DNA from: Bog-473 sp036491435
GTDB lineage: Bacteria; Actinomycetota; Acidimicrobiia; Acidimicrobiales; RAAP-2
Length of the DNA stretch: 35,826 nucleotides
Direction: 5' to 3'
NCBI GenBank assembly: GCA_036491435.1
Contig: DASXBZ010000246.1
Coordinates: 1-35,826 of the forward strand
The position numbers and the translations under genes are program-made. This document shows positions 28,772-35,826 of the stretch, piece after piece. The first letter of the stretch is position 1, and every line of letters starts with the position of its first letter. Below the pieces are notes generated by a model. The model saw nothing but the letters and a program-made list of their open reading frames with translations. It ran no database searches and was not told the DNA's origin.

Positions 28772-29980
28772 GTGCCGCTGTCGTCACTTTCTGAGGCGCT
28801 CCGGGGTATTACCGTGCTCGATCTGTCGCGGAACCTGGCCGGGCCCTATTGCACAATGCTGTTGGGCGACCTAGGTGCAGACGTCATCAAAGTCGAATCT
28901 CCGGGGTCTGGGGATGACACTCGCAGTTGGCGCCCTCCCGCATGGAACGGATTGAGCGCCACGTTTTTAGCCTGCAACCGGAATAAGCGGAGCATAACGA
29001 TCGACTTGGACGCCACTGCTGGACAGGAGCTGGTTCGACGTCTCGCAACTTCTGCCCAGGTGGTGGTTTCTAGCTTCCGACCAGGATCACTCAGCAAACG
29101 CGGACTCGACTATGAGTCGCTCCGTGAGACAAACGAGGGGTTGGTGTACTGCTCCATCACGGCTTATGGGTCAAAAGGACCCAAAAAAGACGCTCCTGGG
29201 TACGACCCCGTTCTCCAGGCCGAGACAGGCATGATGTCGATGAACGGTCATCCCGATCAGTTTCCGGCGCGACTGGGGATCGGCGCGATCGATCTAGGGA
29301 CCGGCATGTGGGCAGCGGTCGGGATCCAAGCGGCCCTTCGGAACCTGGCGGAAACGGGGGCCGGCACCCTGGTGGAGGTAAGTCTTTACGAGACGGCTGC
29401 TTGGTGGCTTTCGTACCATCTCGAGGGCTACCTTGCCACCGGCGAGAGCCCCCAGCGACACGGGAACGCGGCACCCTTCGTGGCCCCTTATGAGGTGTTT
29501 GCGACGGCCGACGGGGATCTCATGGTCACGGCCGGAAATGATCGCCTCTTCGCGTCGTTGTGTCGCGTGCTCGGTCTGGAAGGTCTGCAAGAGGATCCAG
29601 CGTTTGCGAGCAATGCTGACCGTGTCGCAAACCGTTCGGAGCTCCACGAACTGCTAGGAGGCCGGTTTAAGTTGCGGACCGCCGCGGAGTGGGAGGTCTT
29701 GCTCAGCACGGAAACGATCCCATGCAGTCCGATCTACTCTGTGGCGGAATTCGCCAATGCCCCACAACTTCAGGCATTGGAGATGCTCGTGGAGATGCCA
29801 CATCCCGACATACCAGACCTTCGGGTCGTCGATATACCGCTCACATTCAATGGAAAACGGGTCATTCACCGACTTCCTCCCCCACGGCTTGGGGAACAGA
29901 CCACTGAAGTACTGGAGGAGTTGGGACTCCAGCGCGACGAAATTGCAAACCTGGTACGAGACGGGGTTGTTTCTATCTAG
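28772..29980 (+). CDS. Class III CoA transferase (CaiB/BaiF family)
   Basis: A 402-residue family III CoA transferase: LRGITVLDLSRNLAGPYCTMLLGDLGADVIKVE at the start, FLACNRNKRSITIDLD, then GYDPVLQAETGMMSMNG with the catalytic aspartate D145, and VEVSLYETAAWWLSYH. The C-terminal third has PYEVFATADGDLMVTAGND and ETIPCSPIYSVAEFANAPQL. Members move CoA between carboxylic acids (formyl/oxalyl, carnitine, mesaconyl, bile acid or aromatic acids). The start is GTG at 28772 just after AAGGAGG (spacing of only 3 bases). No acyl-CoA partner enzyme adjoins it, so the substrate is not inferable. It is probably a single-gene unit. Confidence 0.93.
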   Translation: MPLSSLSEALRGITVLDLSRNLAGPYCTMLLGDLGADVIKVESPGSGDDTRSWRPPAWNGLSATFLACNRNKRSITIDLDATAGQELVRRLATSAQVVVSSFRPGSLSKRGLDYESLRETNEGLVYCSITAYGSKGPKKDAPGYDPVLQAETGMMSMNGHPDQFPARLGIGAIDLGTGMWAAVGIQAALRNLAETGAGTLVEVSLYETAAWWLSYHLEGYLATGESPQRHGNAAPFVAPYEVFATADGDLMVTAGNDRLFASLCRVLGLEGLQEDPAFASNADRVANRSELHELLGGRFKLRTAAEWEVLLSTETIPCSPIYSVAEFANAPQLQALEMLVEMPHPDIPDLRVVDIPLTFNGKRVIHRLPPPRLGEQTTEVLEELGLQRDEIANLVRDGVVSI

Positions 29981-30276
29981 CTCGCAGCAGTGAATTACAA
30001 GCGCCATCGGGTTGCTGCGCCCATTCTTCGGTGCCGACCATCTGACATAGCGTGACCGTCACCCAGGGCACTGGACCACCACCTGGACGACGCTCGGCAG
30101 TGGCCGGTGCGAGGCGATCGACTTTTCTCGGTCGACGTGCGCTGGCAGAAGTCTCGTCAACGTCGACTCACGGGACTGCCTCCTTCACCGACCACGGCGC
30201 CGATCCTCGTCCGCCCTAGCCCGCCGGGACTTGTCGGGACTCTCAAATTCGGGTCACTCTGCGGTGAGGGCCTTCG

Positions 30277-31740
30277 ATGGATGCAACTTCGGCAACAATG
30301 GACTCGCTCGTCAGGGGGATCCACAAGAGCGAGGTTGACGACATGAAGAGTTCCTCAGGTCCGGCCCCACCCGTCGCCTCTCGGCACGACCTCGCGGCAA
30401 CCACCGCCGAGCGACGCCAGGCAGGTCGACAGGCACGGGTAGTCGCACCCCGCGAAGGAATCGGACGATGGGACGAAGCAGTTCGTGGGCACGACGCGCT
30501 CCAGACCATCCTTGCGCAGGACGGCATACGCGTCCCCGCGCTGGTGCCCCTCCGGCACCAGCGCATGGCGCACTCACCATGGAATTACTTCCGGGGAGCG
30601 GCGGCGGTCATGGCGGCTGATCTGGCCTCGCTCCCGCACAGCCGACTCGAGGTCCAACTGTGCGGCGACGCCCACGTCCTCAACTTCGGCCTTTGGGCCA
30701 CTCCGGAACGCAACCTCAATTTTGATTTGCGCGATTTCGACGAGACGCTGCCCGGTCCATTCGAGTGGGACGTCGCGCGCCTGGCCGCCAGCCTGGTTGT
30801 GGCGGCGCGCGACAGCGGCGTGCGGCCTGCGAAGGCGACGGCCGCCGTGACGGCCGCCCTCGATGCCTATCGACGCCGGATGCGGCGTTACGCGTCGCTA
30901 CCGGAAATCGACATCTGGTATGACGGTATGCGTGCGGAGCGGTTCGTCGACTACTTCGAGCCGGCCGACCGGGGCCAGATCAAGATCCACATCGAGAAAG
31001 GAAAGGCAAAGCGGACCAGTCGCGCTGCCTTCGCGAAACTGACGACTGCGCCCCGTGGGCGGCCCCGCATCACGACGCGACCACCCTTGCGCGTCACGGT
31101 CGACGACGACGAACAGGGTGACGTCCTCGATCACCTGCTCGCCGGATACCGTGAATCGCTCCAGGATGACCGCCGCGCGCTCTTCGAGCGTTTCACTCCT
31201 GTCGACATGGTCCGGCAGGTGGTGGGAGTCGGCAGCGTCGGCATGATCGTGTATCTGGTGCTACTCGAGGGGCGGTCGGGCTCCGACCCCCTCTTCCTCC
31301 AGTGCAAGCAGGCGGGGCCGTCTGTCTACGAGTCGCATACCTACCCGAGCGCGCATGACAACCACGGAGCTCGAGTCATTGCAGGCAAACGCATGGTTCA
31401 GAGTGCCACTGACATCTTCGTTGGTTGGGGTTCGCTTGGCGCGCGCGACTACTACGTCCGCCAGTACCGCGATATGAAAATCATCCCGAAGACGGATTTG
31501 ATCGCCCCGGTGTTCGTGCCGTTCGCCACCGCGTGCGGCAAGACGCTGGCCCGGGCCCACGCACGATCAGGCGATCCCGTGGCCATCGACGCGTACATGG
31601 GCAAAGACGACAGCTTCACCACAGCCATGCGCCACTTCGCCACGCTCTATGCCGATCAGAACGAGCGGGACCACGCTCGGCTGGTTTCTGCGATCCGGCG
31701 CGGCATGGTGGAGGGCGACCTGACGGATCAGATGACGTAG
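30277..31740 (+). CDS. DUF2252 family protein
   Basis: A protein of about 487 residues of the DUF2252 family, distantly related to kinase-fold phosphotransferases. Characteristic phrases are FRGAAAVMAADL, CGDAHVLNFG (129-138), FDLRDFDETLPGPFEWDVARLAAS (from about 149), FLQCKQAGPSVYE, GARVIAGKRMVQSATDIFVGW and DYYVRQYRDMK. GDAHxxNFG and DFDE resemble the HGDxxxxN and D-containing loops of APH kinases, so a phosphotransfer role has been suggested; function is unproven. ATG 30277 is kept as start; ATG 30298 or 30343 (GAGG upstream) would give 7 or 22 fewer residues. The preceding 296 bases (29981-30276) hold nothing recognisable. Confidence 0.9.
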   Translation: MDATSATMDSLVRGIHKSEVDDMKSSSGPAPPVASRHDLAATTAERRQAGRQARVVAPREGIGRWDEAVRGHDALQTILAQDGIRVPALVPLRHQRMAHSPWNYFRGAAAVMAADLASLPHSRLEVQLCGDAHVLNFGLWATPERNLNFDLRDFDETLPGPFEWDVARLAASLVVAARDSGVRPAKATAAVTAALDAYRRRMRRYASLPEIDIWYDGMRAERFVDYFEPADRGQIKIHIEKGKAKRTSRAAFAKLTTAPRGRPRITTRPPLRVTVDDDEQGDVLDHLLAGYRESLQDDRRALFERFTPVDMVRQVVGVGSVGMIVYLVLLEGRSGSDPLFLQCKQAGPSVYESHTYPSAHDNHGARVIAGKRMVQSATDIFVGWGSLGARDYYVRQYRDMKIIPKTDLIAPVFVPFATACGKTLARAHARSGDPVAIDAYMGKDDSFTTAMRHFATLYADQNERDHARLVSAIRRGMVEGDLTDQMT

Positions 31741-31851
31741 GTTCCCTTCTGCAGAATGAGGTGATACAGCTAGCCCTGTCCTCGCCACCGGAGTTCATCG
31801 ATGGAGAGAACTGTCGAATTTCTCGAAGAGCGAGTGCTCTCGACTGATTCC

Positions 31852-31981
31852 CTAAACCGCGGTGAGCTCTCCGCTGGCGACCCACGCCTCGGCGGCCCTG
31901 TCGGTGAGCGTGATCGGGCGGGATGGCCTGATCGTTGGCCGCCACCATGTACCAGGAGGGTGGAGGTCGAGAGAGCCTGTT
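31852..31981 (-). pseudogene. Possible remnant of an alpha/beta hydrolase gene
   Basis: In the gap 31741-32039 the minus strand encodes PSWYMVAANDQAIPPD (31966-31913), a phrase I associate with the acid-residue region of YcjY/EstC-like alpha/beta hydrolases (PSWYxVAxxDxxIPP). The reading frame then breaks down; a second frame ends LTDRAAEAWVASGELTAV and stops at 31852. No start, catalytic serine or histidine region is present. The simplest view is a decayed fragment; chance similarity of a short peptide is the alternative. Confidence 0.35.
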
Positions 31982-32039
31982 GCACGGCAAACATGACTCT
32001 TGCCTTAGCTGACGCCTAACCGTAGTCCTTTTGTCCGAC

Positions 32040-32420
32040 TCAGAACATGCCATTCGAGTTGGCAGAGGCATCAGGAATCGCCTGAATAACGTCCCAGTGT
32101 TCAACCAACTTGCCGTCCTCGGAACGGAAGAAATCCGCGACCGCCATCCCCGGCTCCGCTGCGGTCAGCTTCAGATTGGAGTGCGTCACCGCCATGTCAC
32201 CCTGGGCGATGACGCGCTGTATTTCCAGATGTAACTGAGGGAATTGTTCCCGGAACGAGTGAACGAAGTCGACGAATGCCTTTCCTCCATCGCCAACCTG
32301 AGGGTTGTGCTGGATGTACGTCTCACCAACGTACTCAGAGACAGCCTTCTCCGGTTCGCCACTATTGAACGATGTCTGAAGAAAACTGGTGACTGCTTCT
32401 TCAAGCTCTTCTTCACTCAT
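32040..32420 (-). CDS. NTF2-like / SnoaL-like protein
   Basis: A 126-residue protein of the SnoaL-like branch of the NTF2 fold: FNSGEPEKAVSEYVGETYIQHNPQVGDGGKAFVDFVHSFREQFPQLHLEIQRVIAQGDMAVTHSNL, then MAVADFFRSEDGKLVEHWDVIQAIPD. The YIQHNP...EHWDVIQ pattern is the usual core of this family, which includes ester cyclases, isomerases and proteins of unknown role. ATG 32420 has GGAAGGGAT about 7 bases upstream. It lies 280 bases downstream of the tautomerase gene on the same strand, possibly in the same transcript. That gap (32421-32700) shows nothing recognisable. Confidence 0.88.
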   Translation of the reverse strand: MSEEELEEAVTSFLQTSFNSGEPEKAVSEYVGETYIQHNPQVGDGGKAFVDFVHSFREQFPQLHLEIQRVIAQGDMAVTHSNLKLTAAEPGMAVADFFRSEDGKLVEHWDVIQAIPDASANSNGMF

Positions 32421-32700
32421 GATTATCCCTTCCGTAGCGTTTCGTTAGCGTTGGAACGTCCAAGGTAAGTCTCGGCGAGGTCGTTGACGAGATACGGTCC
32501 GTCTTCGAATGGTGACGACATGCGACCTCGAACCACCCGTCGAAACAGCTACCTTGCATATTCAGGCCAGTGGGTCGATCGTCGTCCCTTCCCTCATGCG
32601 TATGGCCGACTCCATTGCCCCGTCTGATCAAAGAGAACGGGTAACTCGCTTCCGTCGTAGTGGATCGATTCAGAGCCTTATTCGAACTCAGGCATCGTGC

Positions 32701-33147
32701 CTACGGTCCCTTGGTCCCTTTGGCTGCGAGGTCGGCCAACTCGGCCCTGGCGGCCTGTGCGATGTCCGTTCCGGTATTCGCGTATCCGTTGATGCCCCAT
32801 CCCCCTTCTGGCGACTCCGTCAGAAGCACCCACGTGCGTTCGGCCAAGGTGAGGTCGCCCGCCGCTGTGGCAACGATGTCGGTCAGCTCCCGAATGACTC
32901 CAAGCTGTTTGTCACGGTCCAAGACTCCGGCGGGAGTTAGCACCTGAACCCGTACGTAGTTTTCGTCTCCATCCACGTTCGAGATGGAACCAGGCGGAAG
33001 CTCGTGAATGAAGGCCGCCGTGTTCTTCTTGAACAGCTCGAGCTCAGGAACCTTCTCCCAGCGCATGACCGCTGCAGCAAGGTCTTGGGCCAACTGGTGC
33101 TTGTCCTCGAAAGTTGCTTGCGTCGAGTAGACGTCGATCATCGGCAT
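32701..33147 (-). CDS. Tautomerase-superfamily protein (fused double domain)
   Basis: A 148-residue tautomerase-type protein. It starts MPMIDVYS, so Met removal would expose the N-terminal catalytic Pro of this superfamily. The length equals two beta-alpha-beta units; the second starts near ENYVRVQVLTPAGVL and continues DRDKQLGVIRELTDIVATAAG and RTWVLLTESPEGGWGINGY, which resembles the arrangement in cis-3-chloroacrylic acid dehalogenase-like and MSAD-like enzymes, though the second unit lacks an N-terminal Pro. GAGGAG precedes ATG 33147 by 7 bases. It is 14 bases downstream of the alpha/beta hydrolase gene, clearly one operon. Keto-enol tautomerisation of a ring-cleavage or dehalogenation product is a plausible job. 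Confidence 0.88.
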   Translation of the reverse strand: MPMIDVYSTQATFEDKHQLAQDLAAAVMRWEKVPELELFKKNTAAFIHELPPGSISNVDGDENYVRVQVLTPAGVLDRDKQLGVIRELTDIVATAAGDLTLAERTWVLLTESPEGGWGINGYANTGTDIAQAARAELADLAAKGTKGP

Positions 33148-33161
33148 GGACTGCTCCTCTG

Positions 33162-33995
33162 TTAGTCGCCACTTCTGGGCTTCCGATACCCGCCACTCAG
33201 CCAGCTGACGAGCACGTCCCCGTAGAGATCGGACACCTCTTCCCAGGCGAAGTGCCCCGCGTCGAGAAGGTCCATCCGGTTGTTCGGCAGCCGCTCATGG
33301 AGGAACTGCTGATTCCGCATTGGAACCAATGGGTCATCGCGGCCACACACGATCTGGACTGGCGTCTCGATGCCGGACAGTTTCTCGGCCAACTTGGGCA
33401 ACTCGGTCGGGTAGGCGCGAACGAAACGGCAAGACTCAGCGAATCGGTCACCGTCATAGGACTGCAAATAGTCCTCTCGGACCTCCGGCGGCAGTGGGCC
33501 GTTGGGCATGGCGTCATAAGTAGGCCCGAGGATGTCCCTCGAATCGATCTGGCGGAGCCCGTCCAGATCGGGTGCCTCGATGATGTCCTTCAGCGTTCCA
33601 CCGACCTCCAGCGGCACGGCGCTACCGCCGCCGCCAATGACCAGGCTGCGCACCATGGAGGGGTTGGTGGCTGCGGCCCACAACGCAGCCGGGGTTCCGA
33701 CGTCCTGGGCGACGAAGTGCACGGGGCGGAGATCCCACTCCTTAACCAGCTCGAGCAAGAACCTGCCCATGGGTTCGGGCGAGAGAAGATCGAGTTGCCG
33801 CTCGGATTGGCCGAACCCGGGAAGATCGATCGCCACTAGGTGGAAATGCTCGGATAGTCGGTCCCACACCATTCGAAATGCGAGCAAGCTCTCGGGCCAT
33901 GGGCTGGTCAGAACGACCGTCTCACTGCCACCACCTGCCTCGGCGAAGCGGATCTTCAGGCCATCGGCATCTCGGATCGCGGGGTCCATGGACAT
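33162..33995 (-). CDS. Alpha/beta hydrolase with Asp nucleophile (epoxide hydrolase/dehalogenase-like)
   Basis: A 277-residue alpha/beta hydrolase. The nucleophile elbow reads FVAQDVGTP, with Asp98 where esterases have Ser, as in epoxide hydrolases and haloalkane dehalogenases (typically HDWG). IDLPGFGQSE precedes it; the acid is in CGRDDPLVP and the His in DAGHFAWEE. The oxyanion segment HGxP is replaced by SPWPES. ATG 33995 has GAAGGGAA about 5 bases upstream; an upstream start at 34070 lies in a low-quality extension. The tautomerase gene follows 14 bases after the stop. Attack on an epoxide, C-halogen or ester bond is all possible; sequence alone does not decide. Confidence 0.9.
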   Translation of the reverse strand: MSMDPAIRDADGLKIRFAEAGGGSETVVLTSPWPESLLAFRMVWDRLSEHFHLVAIDLPGFGQSERQLDLLSPEPMGRFLLELVKEWDLRPVHFVAQDVGTPAALWAAATNPSMVRSLVIGGGGSAVPLEVGGTLKDIIEAPDLDGLRQIDSRDILGPTYDAMPNGPLPPEVREDYLQSYDGDRFAESCRFVRAYPTELPKLAEKLSGIETPVQIVCGRDDPLVPMRNQQFLHERLPNNRMDLLDAGHFAWEEVSDLYGDVLVSWLSGGYRKPRSGD

Positions 33996-34121
33996 ACGAT
34001 TCCCTTCGGGTGGGCCTCGTAGCCCATCGAGGCCGTCTCCAGTCTCGACGGAATCCATGCCGGTTCGCATCGCGTGTTCGTGTTATTTCTTTGCTCCCGA
34101 TGCCGGAGCCGAGGGCCCCCG

Positions 34122-35826
34122 CTATCGCAAGGCGTCGGGGTCGTGGATGCTTGCCAACCGTGTGAGCTCGACCCGTGAGTTGACATCGAGTTTGGCAAAG
34201 ACATGGCGTAGATGACCGCTCACGGTGTGCTGAGACACGAACAGACGCTCACCCACCTCTCGGTTGGTCAGTCCTTGAGCGACCAACCGGGCCACCGCGA
34301 GCTCCGAGTCGGTTAGGGCGGTCCAGCCCCGTTCGGGCCGTTGCGATGCCGGCAGCCGACGCCGTACACCTAGGGCTCGGAGCCGGCCACGCACCCGTCC
34401 GGCATCCCAGGCTGCTCCCACCTGGACGTAGACCTCCAACGCCCGGCCCAAGGCTTCTACGGCGTCTTCTTCTTCGCCTTCGTCGACGGTTGCGACTCCG
34501 AAGTCTTCCAGCGCTGCGGCGTAAGCCAGCGGACGAGGACCTCCTTCGTAGAGAGCCACGGCCTCTCCGATGTCCTTGCGGCTGTGCTCGAGCAGTCCTC
34601 GGGCATGCGCCGCTGCGGCAGCGATCGATCGGATCTGGGGATTGAGTTGCGCTCGGCGCTGGGACTCTGCTCCGGCTCGGGCTGCGAGTTCGTCGTCCGC
34701 TACAGCCTGTGCAAGATGGATCAGCCGAGCCTCGTCGGCCACATCCATGGGAAAGAGCGGCACGATGGACAATCGCTCCTCGACACCCCAAGTGCACAGC
34801 CACTCATGCGCTCGACCGGCCTCACCATTGGCCATCTCTTGGAGTGCGAGCAACCAGGCCGCGTGGCGTCGGACGCTTGGCGCGCTCTGACCCAGCATGA
34901 CCTGGGCGATCTCGCCCGCCTTCCGAGACAGCCCCGTCTCGCCCATGTGGATCGCCACTCGTCCGAGCGCCACGACCCCTGCTGCGTCGAGAACGCTCAC
35001 GATATGGGGCGCCACCTCGACCGTTAGCTGTCCCTCTAGAGCGGCCGCCGCGTCGGCCAGCCGTCCCATCTGGAGGAGTTGTCTGCCACGGCCGGTCTCG
35101 AAGATGCCCAGAGCCCAGCCCTGCCGATCCCGTTGGGCCGACGCGACACCTTCAGTGGACATCTGCAGTGACTCATCGAGTCGGTCGACCGTAGTCATCG
35201 TGTCGCAGCGCCACTGGTAGGTCAGGTGAAACCGGGTGTCGTCACCGGTACCCAAGCCGCTTCGCAGGGCTCTCTCGACCATCTCGAGCCCCTCGGGGAA
35301 TCGGCCGTCGGCGTACAAAAGGCCAGACTCGGCGAGTTCCAAGGCGAACCGCGCCGAAACGTCACCACTGATCTGAACAGCCTCACGAGTCTCTTCGATC
35401 ACGGCGCGGGCTTCGTCCAAGCGCCCGCCCGTCACCCTGTTGTGGAACAACCAGGCCAAGTGCCGGGCCCGTAGGTTGGCCGGCAGATCGGAAAGCGCCA
35501 ATGCCTGGCGACTCTCCTCGGCGCGCATATCGGGAGACAGGGCAAACATGCCACCAATGCTGAGGCGGACCGCGGCTTCCTCCTCAGGGGAGAACGCGTG
35601 ATGAAGTGCCGTATCGGCGAACGCCTTCGCTTCCTCAGCACGGCCGGCCGCGTGCAACCAGACCGCTGTCTGAGCCACCAGCGGCCCACGCGATGGATGT
35701 CGTCGAGGAGCAAGCTCGAGGGCGCGCTGGCCCAGGTCCGCGGCCGCGCCCGGATCCGTGGCGCCGAGCGCTTCGGCCGCCGTCAACAGCGTCGTGATAG
35801 CGACTTCGTCGCCGGGTTCAGCACTA
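34122..35826 (-). CDS. LuxR-family regulator, C-terminal part (runs off the window)
   Basis: The last 568 codons of a large regulator; the frame stays open through the right edge, so the N-terminus is missing and the TTG at 35786 is not taken as a start. The visible part is TPR-like helical repeats (AADLGQRALELAPRRH, AGRAEEAKAFADTALHHAF, ALGRALEVYVQVGAAWDAGRVRGRLRALGVRRR), then a LuxR helix-turn-helix at the C-terminus: WTALTDSELAVARLVAQGLTN, REVGERLFVSQHTVSGHLRHVFAKLDVNSRVELTRLA. Such proteins (LAL/MalT-like) usually have an N-terminal AAA ATPase, expected beyond the window. It reads toward the hydrolase-tautomerase operon and ends 126 bases before it, so it may control that operon (inference). 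Confidence 0.9.
   Translation of the reverse strand, partial: SAEPGDEVAITTLLTAAEALGATDPGAAADLGQRALELAPRRHPSRGPLVAQTAVWLHAAGRAEEAKAFADTALHHAFSPEEEAAVRLSIGGMFALSPDMRAEESRQALALSDLPANLRARHLAWLFHNRVTGGRLDEARAVIEETREAVQISGDVSARFALELAESGLLYADGRFPEGLEMVERALRSGLGTGDDTRFHLTYQWRCDTMTTVDRLDESLQMSTEGVASAQRDRQGWALGIFETGRGRQLLQMGRLADAAAALEGQLTVEVAPHIVSVLDAAGVVALGRVAIHMGETGLSRKAGEIAQVMLGQSAPSVRRHAAWLLALQEMANGEAGRAHEWLCTWGVEERLSIVPLFPMDVADEARLIHLAQAVADDELAARAGAESQRRAQLNPQIRSIAAAAAHARGLLEHSRKDIGEAVALYEGGPRPLAYAAALEDFGVATVDEGEEEDAVEALGRALEVYVQVGAAWDAGRVRGRLRALGVRRRLPASQRPERGWTALTDSELAVARLVAQGLTNREVGERLFVSQHTVSGHLRHVFAKLDVNSRVELTRLASIHDPDALR

Overview
The window is high-GC, densely coded DNA with frequent GTG/TTG starts and start/stop overlaps (TAATG, ATGA, GTGA). 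Its family content points to an actinobacterium: many SDR oxidoreductases, a Baeyer-Villiger monooxygenase, CaiB-type CoA transferase, DUF2252, paired MarR regulators, LuxR/TPR regulators and a Liv-type ABC importer built from fused subunits. A soil or aquatic member of Acidimicrobiia or a related class is my best guess, but this is inference from gene content. I see no complete tRNA, rRNA, CRISPR array, insertion sequence or phage gene.

Layout. (1) 1-7050 is a catabolic-looking cluster: a tandem VOC-fold protein, an SDR, a type I Baeyer-Villiger monooxygenase of the 4-hydroxyacetophenone monooxygenase type, a second SDR, a PAPS-type sulfotransferase and a zinc-free quinone-oxidoreductase-like MDR enzyme; the last three form an operon. 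(2) 7050-9300 holds one large secreted protein with an N-terminal domain resembling plant EXORDIUM/PHI-1 proteins and three Ig-like repeats. (3) 9465-12072 is a cupin / NTF2-like / TPR-regulator run. (4) 12163-19059 is a leftward four-gene operon: an MFS permease fused to a LivF-type ATPase, a LivH-LivM-LivG triple fusion, an aminoglycoside-phosphotransferase-fold kinase and a SAM methyltransferase. (5) 19320-25901 is an SDR/MFS/hydrolase/aldo-keto reductase region with two paralogous MarR regulators. A 14-bp perfect palindrome, TGCTTGCGCAAGCA, occurs in both promoter regions around the first MarR gene and is very probably its operator. (6) 25915-28003 is sparse: two small conserved-looking proteins, a RibD-C-type reductase and a truncated tRNA-Gly(GCC) fragment. 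(7) 28004-31740 carries a DsbA-like thioredoxin-fold protein, a class III CoA transferase and a DUF2252 protein. (8) 31850-35826 holds a possible hydrolase gene remnant, an NTF2-like protein, a fused tautomerase, an Asp-nucleophile alpha/beta hydrolase and the C-terminal part of a large LuxR regulator that runs off the window.

The strongest candidate for something under-described is the region 4 operon. Two polypeptides carry all four Liv ABC core domains plus a complete MFS permease, co-transcribed with a small-molecule kinase and methyltransferase, and no periplasmic binding protein is encoded nearby. The second is the MarR palindrome regulon of region 5, where operator positions relative to -35/-10 elements can be read directly.
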